From contig JBAXTE010000009.1 of the NCBI GenBank assembly GCA_037130365.1, forward strand, positions 1-64,000: a stretch of 64,000 nucleotides of DNA, given 5' to 3'. Source of the stretch: JBAXTE01 sp037130365. GTDB lineage: Bacteria > Bacteroidota > Bacteroidia > Bacteroidales > WCHB1-69. Below the pieces are notes generated by a model. That model did no database searches. It saw nothing but the letters and a program-made list of their open reading frames with translations, and had not been told where the DNA came from. This document shows positions 8,861 through 18,112 of the stretch, piece after piece (position 1 is the stretch's first letter; each line of letters opens with the position of its first letter). A program made the position numbers and the translations under genes.

Positions 8861-10460
8861 CAACAAGGGACTTTTCAGAAATACTCTGATTAAGTCCCTT
8901 TTCTTTTCCCTCTAAAACCCTTGTCAAATCACGGATGTAGCTAAAAAATGAGTTAATATTTTCGGTTAGATATACCCTTTTTTTCACATCTAACTTCAAA
9001 CCATCAGGAAACACGATTTTTTGTATCATTCTTTTTGTTGAAATACTCCCAGACATCCAGTATTTACTAATGTTTTGAACTATCTCAAAAGAAATATTTA
9101 TGTAATTTGAGAGGTTAGATATGTTGATTTTACTTTTCTCCAATTTGTCTTTAATTCCATTAATATTACCGTCTAATTCATTATTATATTTGTCAAAAAG
9201 AACTTTTGATAAGCCATCATAAACGTATTTTCGTTCCAAATCTTCTTTTTTATTTACAAGTTCTGTGAGTTGTGTTTTTAAAAGTATTTCTTCAGTCGCA
9301 CTCTCACTATTCATTGTATCAAATGTCTGTTTTAATTGCAGTTTAAACGGTTCTAAATAACGTTCTTCTAATTGGTAGGTGGCAAGTAAGTTTTTGAATA
9401 AATCATGAGCACCTTCTTTTTTTGCAAATGGAGTTGTGTTAGCGTTAATACTAATCCCTTTGCATTTAAGGCATTTATAATAATGTACATTTTTCTTTTT
9501 GATAATATATCCTACCATTTTTGAACCGCATTCTGCGCAATATATATGTCCATTTAGAGGTCTATCAGGATTTAGTTTTTCTTGCTTGTATATTGTTCGT
9601 TTTCCATCTAGCTTGTCATTTAAAGCTAAAAAATCCTCTTCTGAAACCATCTTTTGCCATCTGCCTTGTGCAACTTCACCACCGAGCATTTTATTGTTGC
9701 AAATCCCGCAATAAAAAGGGTTTCTCCAAAGTTTACTCAGTTTTTTTGCATTGATTTTCAATCCCATTAGTAACAGCCTTTTTGAAATACTAACATCACT
9801 TTCGTTTTGCATTTTCCAGCCCCAAGCTTGTTGTAATAAGCACCCTATATCATTTAAAACAATTTTTTGTTCTGGTCTTACTTTTGTGTAGTCTTTCACT
9901 CGTGGCCCATAATGGTCATATCCAAGTGGTACATTCCCAAGCCAGTTACCATTTTCTAGGTGCTTTTTCATGCCTGGAATTGAAACCGCTAATTTGTTTA
10001 ATGTTTCTTCTCTTGCCTTTAATAATTTGCCATACAAAGCCAATTTGCCTTCTTCTGTTAAAGTATTGTCACCAGAAGATACTTCAATAATATTTACGCC
10101 TATTTCATGTAGTTCAAAAGCCCATCTTACACCACCACCACCCGAACGAGAAAAGCGGCTCATTACATAAATCAATATCGCAAATGGTTTTTTCTTCATT
10201 TTTTTTATTTTCTCGATAAGGCGCATGAATTCTTTTCGTGAAATATCCCCACTTGCACTTTCGTATGTGCCACCAAAATAGTCGGTTATGTTATAGTTGT
10301 TTGTTTTTGCATACTTTTCAGCTGCAATTTTTTGGTTTTCAAGGCTATGGTTTGTACTTTGGTCTTTCGATGAAACCCTAGTATACACCATTACACTCAA
10401 ATTTTCCTCTTTTATTTCAATTGCACCTTTGGCAAATTTTTTAAATGCATCTAAGCTCAT
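8820..10460 (-). CDS. Large serine recombinase (integrase of the element)
   Basis: Site-specific recombinase that presumably inserts and excises the element. The 546-aa protein has an N-terminal resolvase domain with YTRVSSKDQ (catalytic Ser30) and SRFSRSGGGG, a recombinase domain with GNWLGNVPLGYD, a zinc ribbon (CAEC and CLKC, about residues 319-345) and a C-terminal coiled coil. The last 10 codons, after a VVAG motif, lie in the tRNA antisense and stop at 8820. They replace a 38-codon continuation found at the other end of the element (28163-28279), so the excised form would encode about 574 aa. A 58-aa ORF lies 11 bases upstream on the same strand. tRNA 3' ends are more typical targets of tyrosine integrases. 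Confidence 0.92.
   Translation of the reverse strand: MSLDAFKKFAKGAIEIKEENLSVMVYTRVSSKDQSTNHSLENQKIAAEKYAKTNNYNITDYFGGTYESASGDISRKEFMRLIEKIKKMKKKPFAILIYVMSRFSRSGGGGVRWAFELHEIGVNIIEVSSGDNTLTEEGKLALYGKLLKAREETLNKLAVSIPGMKKHLENGNWLGNVPLGYDHYGPRVKDYTKVRPEQKIVLNDIGCLLQQAWGWKMQNESDVSISKRLLLMGLKINAKKLSKLWRNPFYCGICNNKMLGGEVAQGRWQKMVSEEDFLALNDKLDGKRTIYKQEKLNPDRPLNGHIYCAECGSKMVGYIIKKKNVHYYKCLKCKGISINANTTPFAKKEGAHDLFKNLLATYQLEERYLEPFKLQLKQTFDTMNSESATEEILLKTQLTELVNKKEDLERKYVYDGLSKVLFDKYNNELDGNINGIKDKLEKSKINISNLSNYINISFEIVQNISKYWMSGSISTKRMIQKIVFPDGLKLDVKKRVYLTENINSFFSYIRDLTRVLEGKEKGLNQSISEKSLVVAGTRVELVTSGL
8852..8863 (+). repeat. Left attachment repeat (12 bp, att)
   Basis: TTCCCGCTACAA covers the last nine tRNA bases and three following bases. 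It is identical to 28279-28290. Flanking bases differ immediately on both sides (g versus c before, c versus a after), so identity is exactly 12 bp. Confidence 0.85.
8865..8909 (+). terminator. Element-borne terminator downstream of tRNA
   Basis: AAGGGACTT (8865-8873) pairs with AAGTCCCTT (8892-8900). Inside it TCAGA (8875-8879) pairs with TCTGA (8885-8889), leaving a short AATAC loop. A T-rich tract (TTCTTTT) follows on the plus strand. It sits inside the 3' coding end of the minus-strand recombinase and would end transcripts coming from the tRNA. Confidence 0.7.
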
Positions 10461-10471
10461 TATTTTTTGTG

Positions 10472-10648
10472 TTAGTGTTTTTGTATATAAATTGAATAAG
10501 TTAGAATTGATAATTGATATAGCGTGTCGATTAATTTATTGGCTTCTTCATCGCTTATATTTTCAAATCCTTTACACTTTTTTAGTTGTTCTATTTTTAT
10601 TTTTCCATTTTCTTTTATTGGATTTTCATAATTTTCTGTAAAAGGCAT
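10472..10648 (-). CDS. Small ORF upstream of recombinase (58 aa)
   Basis: A 58-aa open frame from ATG at 10648 to TAA at 10472, ending 11 bases before the recombinase ATG on the same strand. It is lysine- and glutamate-rich and probably helical (IEQLKKCKGFENISDEEANK). Its position between the MerR-like gene and the recombinase suggests a small accessory factor of recombination or a regulator, but no family is recognised. An overlapping 37-aa frame (10739 down to 10626), starting next to the stop of the MerR-like gene, is also open but much weaker. Confidence 0.55.
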   Translation of the reverse strand: MPFTENYENPIKENGKIKIEQLKKCKGFENISDEEANKLIDTLYQLSILTYSIYIQKH

Positions 10649-10741
10649 TTTCTAGTTTCCGAATATGTCTGCTCCAGATTTTTTCTATAAGCATTCGGGT
10701 TTTCATTACGCTTGAGGTCTTCAATACGATATCATTCATCT

Positions 10742-11752
10742 TTAAAATTTTATTTTTGTGGTTCTAGTAAAGGTGACAAGTTTGCCATTTTCAGTTTTAT
10801 ATTTGATTTCTTGATAACCTTGCTTTAAAACATGGTCGCAGTAACGTGAAACTATGTCTACTTTTTTGGGCGTTTCGGTAACTTCAACCAGATTTATTCT
10901 TTTGCCTTTGTAATTGATTGTTATTTGCATAATATCATCTTTTCGGATTAGCTCTAAAAGTTCTCTTTCTTCCTTTGTCAGTATTCCAAGGCTGCTAATT
11001 ATTAATGCTTTTTTTTCACTTAATAAGTAGTTTTTAATAATATCTGTCAATGATATTGTTAAATGTGGCTGTAAACATTTTTCTGCTTTGTTAGCTGTTG
11101 TAGCTTTATCATAAAACTCATTTGAATTATATGGAGCATATCTTTTATAAAGTGTATCATTGCCATCTTCTAGAAAATATGCATCACCATCTTTGAATAT
11201 TACTAATTGCATATTAACTCGCATGATTATGCTTTCTTGTATTACATTGTTGAAATTATTTGTTGTTGCTTGAAAAACTAACATATTACTGATTGACTCA
11301 AGTTTGTCAATTGGAATATTTTTATTTTCCTCATATGTCAATAGGTAAGCTGTGTTAAGTGTTTTTAATGCTTGGTTCTTTAGTTCAATAGGGTATATTA
11401 ATTCATCTTTTACTTTTTTGATTAGTGTCAGACTAAGTCCAAAATCTCTTAACTCTTTTACAATTTGAATCCAGAGAAATTCCGTGAAATTTAATTTTGT
11501 CCATTTCAAATCGGCTCTTGAATATTCTAATAAAATCTCATTTTTTTTCCAACTCATTAAATTTTTAGAACTTACCTCTGTGTTGCTAACCTTGTATATC
11601 GGGCATAACATTTTTGCTTCGAGTACCATAATGTTTTCGGGACTATCATCACCTATACTTTTGTCATATGACTGTAATAACTTAATAAAATCAATTTCAA
11701 TTTCTGTTTCAATGCCATCCTTCTCTAGAAATTTGGCCTTTAATTTTTTCAT
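10742..11752 (-). CDS. MerR-like HTH protein of unknown function
   Basis: A 336-aa soluble protein. Around residues 75-120 the sequence LEYSRADLKWTKLNFTEFLW, followed by VKELRDFGLSLTLIKK, has the spacing of a MerR-type winged helix (recognition region, then the relative GLSL-x-IK turn). The remaining two thirds is not recognised. The gene is the first of a minus-strand operon with the small ORF and the recombinase, driven by a promoter at 11779-11809. Many excision factors and recombination directionality factors are MerR-like, so a role in controlling excision or recombinase expression is a reasonable inference. The fold assignment itself is tentative. Confidence 0.55.
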   Translation of the reverse strand: MKKLKAKFLEKDGIETEIEIDFIKLLQSYDKSIGDDSPENIMVLEAKMLCPIYKVSNTEVSSKNLMSWKKNEILLEYSRADLKWTKLNFTEFLWIQIVKELRDFGLSLTLIKKVKDELIYPIELKNQALKTLNTAYLLTYEENKNIPIDKLESISNMLVFQATTNNFNNVIQESIIMRVNMQLVIFKDGDAYFLEDGNDTLYKRYAPYNSNEFYDKATTANKAEKCLQPHLTISLTDIIKNYLLSEKKALIISSLGILTKEERELLELIRKDDIMQITINYKGKRINLVEVTETPKKVDIVSRYCDHVLKQGYQEIKYKTENGKLVTFTRTTKIKF

Positions 11753-11778
11753 ATATAAATATTATTTTTGCGTTTTTA

Positions 11779-11809
11779 CAAATATAAAAAAAATAAATGA
11801 TAAATGCAA
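11779..11809 (-). promoter_or_regulatory. Promoter of the recombinase operon
   Basis: On the minus strand TTG (11809-11807), a 20-base spacer and TATATTTG (11786-11779) match the Bacteroidota consensus. It lies 27 bases upstream of the MerR-like gene start. Confidence 0.6.
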
Positions 11810-11951
11810 CATTATAGTAATGTTTTATTTAATTAAATACAACCTTATGTGTGTGTTTTATAATGAAATCACTGAATCTTTATATCATTATTATTTTATA
11901 TGTTTCTTCTCTTTCCGCTTTCAGTAAAATATAAATAGTCTCTTTTTTTCT

Positions 11952-11981
11952 TTTGCAAAGCGTTATTTTTTTATATCTTTG
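11952..11981 (+). promoter_or_regulatory. Promoter of the type I R-M operon
   Basis: TTTG (11952-11955), an 18-base spacer and TATCTTTG (11974-11981) match the -33/-7 consensus, 27 bases before the hsdR GTG. It diverges from the recombinase promoter about 140 bases away, so one intergenic region serves both arms of the element. Confidence 0.65.
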
Positions 11982-12007
11982 AACCTTCATCATATAATAT
12001 TTCCAAA

Positions 12008-14461
12008 GTGGATAATAAAATCTTTTCAGAATCTGACATAAGAGCTAAATTCATCACACCAGCAATTAAAAATGCAGGGTGGGATGAGTCACAAATTCTG
12101 CGTGAAGATTACTTTACAGCTGGAAGAATCCTACATAAAGGAAAGCTACATGCAAGAGGGAAAAAGAAAAGATACGATTATTTGCTTTGCTATAAAAGCG
12201 ATATGCCACTTGCAATTGTGGAAGCTAAAGACAACAGACATACTGTGAGTTCTGGCATTCAACAGGCAATTGACTATGCAAATACACTTGATTTGCCATT
12301 TGCTTATTCTTCAAATGGTGAGGGTTTTTATGAATACGACCGTACATTGACGAACGGCTGCTTGGAAAGAGAAATTACACTAGATGAATTTCCATCACCC
12401 GAAGAACTTTGGAACAGGTACAAAAAGTATAAAGGAATAGAAACTGCCGAAGTGGAGTCTATTGTTAAACAAGATTATTTTTTCGACCCCAAAGGTCGTG
12501 AACCCAGATATTATCAGCGTATTGCCATTAACAGAACTGTTGAAGCAGTTGCAAAAGGGGAGAACAGAATCCTACTTGTGATGGCTACTGGTACGGGGAA
12601 AACGTATACTGCATTCCAAATCATTCACCGCTTATGGAAAAGCGGAGCAAAAAGAAGAATCTTGTTTTTAGCTGATAGGACAGCATTAATTGACCAAACC
12701 CGAAGAGGTGATTTCAAGCACTTTAGAGATAAAATGACTATCATCAAAAAGAAAATGGTGACAGTCAAGGAAAATGGAATTACAAAGGAAACGTTGGTCT
12801 CTAACCACAAGCGTGGGATTGATTCGTCAGATAAAGCGTATGAAATATTTTTGGGATTATATCAAGGTTTGACTTCAATTGATGGTGTTGAAGATGCTTA
12901 TAAAGATTTCTCACCCGATTTTTTCGACTTGATTATCATTGATGAGTGCCACAGAGGAAGTGCAGATGCCGATAGTGCATGGCGTCAAATACTGACATAT
13001 TTTTCAGCAGCAACTCATATAGGTTTAACAGCCACACCTAGAGAAACAAAAACCATTTCCAATTCAGAATATTTTGGCGAACCAATTTACACTTATTCGC
13101 TAAAACAAGGGATTGAAGATGGTTTTCTAGCACCATACAAAGTAATTCGAGTCTCTCTAGATAAAGACTTGGAAGGTTACCGTCCCGAAAAAGGGAAAAC
13201 CGATAAGCAAGGTCAGAATCTTGAAGATAGAGTTTATAATATCAAGGATTTTGACAGAAACATAGTGATTGATGAGCGTACAGAAATAGTTGCTAAGAAA
13301 ATCACTGAGTTCCTAAAAGCGACCAATCGATTTGATAAAACAATTGTGTTTTGCATTGACATCGAACATGCAGACCGAATGCGAAACGCCCTAGTAAAAG
13401 AAAATATAGACCTAGCAACGGCAAATTCAAAGTATATCATGAAAATAACTGGAGATGACGAAGAAGGCAAACGAGAATTGGATGCGTTCATCAATCCCCA
13501 AGAAAAATATCCAGTAATTGCCACCACCTCCAAGCTGATGACCACAGGAGTCGATGCTCAAACTTGTAAATTGATTGTACTCGATTCCAACATTGCATCA
13601 ATGACCGAATTCAAGCAAATTATCGGTCGGGGCACACGAATAAATGAAGAGTATGGTAAATTCTCATTTACGATTATGGACTTCCGTAATGTGACAGATT
13701 TGTTTTCCGACCCTACATTTGACGGAGACCCAGTTAAAATATACCAACCTAAACAAGACGACCCTGTTATTCCAGAGGATTTCACCGATTTTGATGAAAC
13801 AGAAAATCTAACCAATCAGGAGAAAAACGAAATAATAGAAATAGATATTCCTGAAATAGGCACTGGCTCTTTAATAGAAAAGAAACCTGAAAAGCAACGA
13901 AAGATATATGTTAATGGTGTTCAAATCAGTGTGGTAAATGAGCGAGTTCAGTACTATGGTGCAGATGGAAAGCTGATAACAGAAAGCCTGAAAGATTATA
14001 CGAGCAAAGCCATTAAAGAAACCTATCGTACACTTGATGATTTTTTGATTAAATGGAATTCAACCGAAAAAAAACAAGCAATTATTGATGAACTTCTTGA
14101 ACAGGGAGTTTTTATTGAAGAGTTAGAAGAAAAAGTAGGAAAGGACTTAGATTTTTTTGATTTAATATGTCATGTTGCTTTCGGAATGCCACCACTAACA
14201 CGAAGAGAAAGAGCGGATAATGTCAAGAAAAGAAACTACTTCACTAAATATGGAGAACAAGCACGAAAAGTAATAGATGCATTATTGGAGAAATATGCAG
14301 ATGAAGGCATCGATAACATTGAAAATCTCGAAATACTGCAAGTTAAACCATTAAGCGATTTTGGTTCAACAATTGAAATAGTAAATGGTATTTTTGGAAG
14401 CAGGGATAAATACCTGCAAGCGATAAAGGAATTGGAATACGAATTATATAATATTGCATAA
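12008..14461 (+). CDS. hsdR: Type I restriction enzyme R subunit (EcoEI-like HsdR)
   Basis: Translocase and nuclease subunit of a type I restriction system; it cuts unmethylated DNA when joined to HsdM and HsdS. The 817-aa protein has an N-terminal PD-(D/E)xK nuclease (Asp57, Glu72 and Lys74 in IVEAKD). A superfamily 2 helicase core follows, with Walker A MATGTGKT (about residue 192), DECH box (about 312), GLTATP and the QIIGRGTRI motif VI. A C-terminal EcoEI-type region follows. All catalytic motifs are intact. The start is GTG at 12008, 27 bases after a consensus promoter; no ATG fits better. A small unknown gene follows 2 bases after the stop. Confidence 0.95.
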   Translation: MDNKIFSESDIRAKFITPAIKNAGWDESQILREDYFTAGRILHKGKLHARGKKKRYDYLLCYKSDMPLAIVEAKDNRHTVSSGIQQAIDYANTLDLPFAYSSNGEGFYEYDRTLTNGCLEREITLDEFPSPEELWNRYKKYKGIETAEVESIVKQDYFFDPKGREPRYYQRIAINRTVEAVAKGENRILLVMATGTGKTYTAFQIIHRLWKSGAKRRILFLADRTALIDQTRRGDFKHFRDKMTIIKKKMVTVKENGITKETLVSNHKRGIDSSDKAYEIFLGLYQGLTSIDGVEDAYKDFSPDFFDLIIIDECHRGSADADSAWRQILTYFSAATHIGLTATPRETKTISNSEYFGEPIYTYSLKQGIEDGFLAPYKVIRVSLDKDLEGYRPEKGKTDKQGQNLEDRVYNIKDFDRNIVIDERTEIVAKKITEFLKATNRFDKTIVFCIDIEHADRMRNALVKENIDLATANSKYIMKITGDDEEGKRELDAFINPQEKYPVIATTSKLMTTGVDAQTCKLIVLDSNIASMTEFKQIIGRGTRINEEYGKFSFTIMDFRNVTDLFSDPTFDGDPVKIYQPKQDDPVIPEDFTDFDETENLTNQEKNEIIEIDIPEIGTGSLIEKKPEKQRKIYVNGVQISVVNERVQYYGADGKLITESLKDYTSKAIKETYRTLDDFLIKWNSTEKKQAIIDELLEQGVFIEELEEKVGKDLDFFDLICHVAFGMPPLTRRERADNVKKRNYFTKYGEQARKVIDALLEKYADEGIDNIENLEILQVKPLSDFGSTIEIVNGIFGSRDKYLQAIKELEYELYNIA

Positions 14462-14463
14462 CC

Positions 14464-15150
14464 ATGGGGGAATTAATTGAATCATTAAACAATAACGGGT
14501 CTGACCAATTTGGATTAGCATTGCTTTCATCAATCGAAGATTTGGGTTTAAGTATTTTATCTAAAACTGATTTCGAAACATTCATGTTTCATCATATCCT
14601 ATTGCATCTAGATAAAACAAAAATTAAAAACAATTATGACCTAATGAGGTTGTTGAAAATCACTCCAAGCAAACTCAGAAGTTTGGAAATGAATAGGTCT
14701 GCAAAATTCCTTAATCTTGATTTGTCAAATATTGATAACTGGAGAATGATTTTTAATGCACTTGATGGCAAAAAGATAGAAACGGAGGATAAAGATAACG
14801 GCAAAGTACGAATCTATATTGAAGAATTACATGTACACCGACTAATTGAAAGATTTGTAGTTGAGGGTGGTTCATCAATAGATTACACTTTGAATAAGAA
14901 TCAGTTAGTAATTAAATACACTGAGTTTTTATCATTATTAAATGCAATTTTAGTAAAAGCTAAAAAAGAACCTTTATTGACTGCTATAAATAAAGACAAA
15001 AGTCAATTTAAAGTTAAGAAAGAATTTGAGAGCTTTCAAAACATAATTTCGGATGTTAAGGAAGCAATGAAGGATGCGACATTTGAAAAAGCAGCTGAAT
15101 TTGCATTAAACAAAATAATAAAAATTGCAAAAGACAAATTAGGATTATGA
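14464..15150 (+). CDS. Unknown protein inside the hsd operon
   Basis: A 228-aa soluble, helix-rich protein with no family I recognise. The N-terminal part includes NYDLMRLLKITPSKLRSLEM (about residues 58-77), which has the look of a helix-turn-helix; the C-terminal third is lysine-rich and amphipathic. It starts 2 bases after hsdR and its stop overlaps the hsdM start by 4 bases (ATGA), so it is made with the restriction system. It may regulate or modulate restriction activity, but this is inferred only from position. Confidence 0.65.
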   Translation: MGELIESLNNNGSDQFGLALLSSIEDLGLSILSKTDFETFMFHHILLHLDKTKIKNNYDLMRLLKITPSKLRSLEMNRSAKFLNLDLSNIDNWRMIFNALDGKKIETEDKDNGKVRIYIEELHVHRLIERFVVEGGSSIDYTLNKNQLVIKYTEFLSLLNAILVKAKKEPLLTAINKDKSQFKVKKEFESFQNIISDVKEAMKDATFEKAAEFALNKIIKIAKDKLGL

Positions 15151-16574
15151 GCAACATCGGAGGAGTAATAAAATCAATACGGGACATATTCAGAAAAGAC
15201 CCTGGTTTGAGTGGCGATGCACAACGCATTGAGCAATTGGGATGGATGATTTTTTTAAAACTGTTTGATGATAAAGACAAGGAAAAGGAAATTCTTGATT
15301 TGAATTACAAATCCCCGATACCTGCAGAATTACAGTGGAGAAATTGGGCAGAAAACGATGAAGGAATCACAGGAGAAGAGCTTATCAATTTTGTGAATAA
15401 CAAATTATTTCCCCAACTGAAGGAATTGCATATTACGGCAGACAACAGATTAGGCGTAATCATCCGTCAAATATTCGATGGAACCAACAATTATATGAAA
15501 AGTGGCACCACCTTTCGTCAGGCCATCAACAAACTCAACGAAATAGATTTCAATAGCAGCAAAGAACACCACGTGTTCAATGCAATCTATGAAGATATAC
15601 TTCAAGGACTTGCCACCAAAAAAGACACAGGCGAATTTTATACACCAAGGGCAGTCACTCAATTTATCATCGACATGGTAAATCCAAAATTGAGCGAAAA
15701 AATTATTGACCCCGCATGTGGCACCGCTGGTTTTTTGGTTTGTGCCATAGAGCATTTGCGTAAGCAGGTAAACAATGTGGCAGACCGTAAAATATTGCAA
15801 GAAACCATAACAGGAACCGAATTGAAGCCGCTTCCGTTTATGTTGAGTATCATCAACTTGATTACGCATGATATTGAAGTGCCAAAAATTGAGAATGACG
15901 ATGCCTTGAGCCGTGAGTTAAGCTCCATTTCAAGAAAAGAGCAAGTGGATATCATTGTTGCAAACCCTCCATTCGGTGGCGTGGTAGGTGATGGCATGGA
16001 AAACAACTTCCCGATGAACTTTCGCACCAAAGAGAGTGCCGACCTTTTTCTGATTTTGTTTATTCAACTGCTCAAAGATGGTGGCCGTGCTGGTATTGTA
16101 TTACCCGATGGCAGCCTGACAGGTGATGGCGTAAAATCCAGAGTGAGAGAAAAACTATTGACCGATTGCAACCTGCACACCATTGTAAGGCTCCCACAGA
16201 GCGTATTTGCTCCCTATGCAACGGTAAACACCAATCTGTTGTTCTTTGCCAAAGGAACTCCCACAAAGGAGATTTGGTATTACGAACACGCATTGCCCGA
16301 AGGCTATAAAGCATACAGCAAAACGAAGCCGATTAAAATTGAGGAGTTCAACGACATAAAAAAATGGTGGGACAACAGAACCGAAAGCGAAACCTGTTGG
16401 AAAGTCTCCATGGATACCATCAAAGAACGTGGGTTTGATTTAGACATCAAGAATCCAAATAAGGTTGTGGAAGAAGTGGAATTGAATATTATGAAAATTC
16501 TCGGAATTCTTAAATCTGAAAACAATAAAGTAAGCACAATTATCCAGGAACTTGAAAACGATTTGGCTAAATGA
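15147..16574 (+). CDS. hsdM: Type I DNA methyltransferase M subunit
   Basis: Adenine-N6 methyltransferase subunit, which with HsdS marks the host's recognition sites. The 475-aa protein has an N-terminal helical HsdM domain (about 5-140), the FYTPRAVTQFIIDMV segment, SAM-binding motif I DPACGTAGF (about residue 188) and the catalytic NPPF motif (about 272). Length and motifs are complete. The gene overlaps both its upstream neighbour and hsdS by 4 bases, a typical coupled arrangement. Confidence 0.96.
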   Translation: MSNIGGVIKSIRDIFRKDPGLSGDAQRIEQLGWMIFLKLFDDKDKEKEILDLNYKSPIPAELQWRNWAENDEGITGEELINFVNNKLFPQLKELHITADNRLGVIIRQIFDGTNNYMKSGTTFRQAINKLNEIDFNSSKEHHVFNAIYEDILQGLATKKDTGEFYTPRAVTQFIIDMVNPKLSEKIIDPACGTAGFLVCAIEHLRKQVNNVADRKILQETITGTELKPLPFMLSIINLITHDIEVPKIENDDALSRELSSISRKEQVDIIVANPPFGGVVGDGMENNFPMNFRTKESADLFLILFIQLLKDGGRAGIVLPDGSLTGDGVKSRVREKLLTDCNLHTIVRLPQSVFAPYATVNTNLLFFAKGTPTKEIWYYEHALPEGYKAYSKTKPIKIEEFNDIKKWWDNRTESETCWKVSMDTIKERGFDLDIKNPNKVVEEVELNIMKILGILKSENNKVSTIIQELENDLAK

Positions 16575-18037
16575 CAATATTAGAACTATTTAAAAAAGTA
16601 CATCCATCTGTATTAGCTGCCAAAATGATTTTTAAGCATTTGCAGGATAATTACCCTGTTCTTAAAATATCTGACATTGCCGATACTTCAAGCGGGGGAA
16701 CTCCAAATCGTGGAATGATTGAATTCTACAACGGTGATATTCCTTGGGTAAAATCAGGTGAATTAAAAGATGGCATAATAACAAAATGTGATGAATACAT
16801 TACAGAAGCAGGATTAAAAAACTCTTCTGCAAAGTTATTTCCTAAAGGCACTTTACTTGTTGCTATGTATGGTGCAAACATTGGGAAAACGGGTGTATTA
16901 GATTTTGATGCAACTACAAATCAAGCGGTCTGTGCAATATTTCCGAAAGTCGATATTTCAAAAGACTTCTTGTTTTGGTATTTCAAACAACAACGAATTG
17001 AATTTATAGCTATTGGCAAAGGTGGAGCACAGCCAAACATTAGCCAAACTATAATTAATAATGCGTCAATTGTTGTGCCTGATGAAAAAACACAACAGAA
17101 AATTGTTGACTTCTTGGAAGCAATTGAACAAGGCAAAGGAATTGATGAAAATTTCTTTATTCCCGAAGTGCTTGAAGATGTAGCACGAATTTACAAGTAT
17201 AAGAACAACTATATAGATTTGTCTGTTAGCTTTGAAACCCAACTAACCCAAATAGAAAACCTAAACCAAGCAATCTTACAAGAAGCGGTGCAGGGGAAAT
17301 TGGTAAAGCAAGACCCCACAGACGAACCCGCAAGCCAACTACTCAAGCGCATCAAAGCCGAAAAATTAAAATCTGGCAAAAAGGAAAAACCATTACCAGC
17401 CATCAAACCTGAAGAAATTCCGTTTGAAATCCCTGAAAATTGGATGTGGTGCAGGTTAGGCGATATTTGTTCAAAAATTGGCTCAGGGAGTACACCAAAA
17501 GGAAGTAATTATTCAAAAAATGGGTTCCCATTTTTTCGTTCACAAAACATCTATGACGAAGGTTTAGTTTATTTTGATATAAAATTTGTTTCAGAAGAAG
17601 TTCAAAAGCAAATGAATGGGACAATGGTACTTTCAAATGATATTCTTTTAAATATTACAGGTGGTTCAATGGGACGTTGCGCAATAGTCCCAGATGACTT
17701 TAATCAAGGCAATGTAAGTCAGCACGTTTGTATAATCAGACCAATGGAAATAGATAAAAAGTTTTTTCATAAAATTGTTTTATCTCCTTATTTTCAAAAA
17801 AAAGTTTTTGCTTCTACTACAGGTGCAGGTAGAGAAGGGTTGCCAAAATACAATCTTGAAAGATTTGTTATTCCAATTCCACCACTATCCGAGCAAAAAC
17901 GTATCGTATCTGAAATAGAAAAGCAATTAGCCAAAACCAAACAATTAAAGATACACATTACAGCCAACCAACATGCCACCGAGCAACTGCTCAAAGCATT
18001 GTTGCATGGGGCTTTTGAGGTGGCGGAGGGCTTATGA
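16571..18037 (+). CDS. hsdS: Type I specificity subunit
   Basis: DNA-recognition subunit of the type I system. The 488-aa protein has two target recognition domains (about 30-190 and 285-455), each beginning with a GSGSTP/SSGGTP-type loop, separated and ended by conserved helical spacers. The central spacer contains LNQAILQEAVQGKLVKQDPT and the end has LSEQKRIVSEIEKQL. Both half-site domains are present, so the enzyme should recognise a bipartite sequence; the actual bases cannot be read from the protein. The gene has a 4-base overlap with hsdM. Confidence 0.95.
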   Translation: MTILELFKKVHPSVLAAKMIFKHLQDNYPVLKISDIADTSSGGTPNRGMIEFYNGDIPWVKSGELKDGIITKCDEYITEAGLKNSSAKLFPKGTLLVAMYGANIGKTGVLDFDATTNQAVCAIFPKVDISKDFLFWYFKQQRIEFIAIGKGGAQPNISQTIINNASIVVPDEKTQQKIVDFLEAIEQGKGIDENFFIPEVLEDVARIYKYKNNYIDLSVSFETQLTQIENLNQAILQEAVQGKLVKQDPTDEPASQLLKRIKAEKLKSGKKEKPLPAIKPEEIPFEIPENWMWCRLGDICSKIGSGSTPKGSNYSKNGFPFFRSQNIYDEGLVYFDIKFVSEEVQKQMNGTMVLSNDILLNITGGSMGRCAIVPDDFNQGNVSQHVCIIRPMEIDKKFFHKIVLSPYFQKKVFASTTGAGREGLPKYNLERFVIPIPPLSEQKRIVSEIEKQLAKTKQLKIHITANQHATEQLLKALLHGAFEVAEGL

Positions 18038-18073
18038 CAAAATATAATAAAGGATTGTATCTTGTTTCATTAG

Positions 18074-18081
18074 TACTTTTG
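18074..18081 (+). promoter_or_regulatory. -7 box upstream of the GHKL-nuclease gene
   Basis: TACTTTTG matches TAnnTTTG and lies 32 bases before the ATG at 18113. It suggests that the downstream cluster can be transcribed independently of the hsd operon. The -33 box is not convincing. Confidence 0.45.
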
Positions 18082-18112
18082 TATGTAATCATTAATTCTA
18101 ATTTAGCGAAAT

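Noticed and set aside
10626..10739. 37-aa minus-strand frame overlapping the 58-aa ORF
   Set aside because: Very short and overlapping; no support beyond an open frame, so not listed as a gene.
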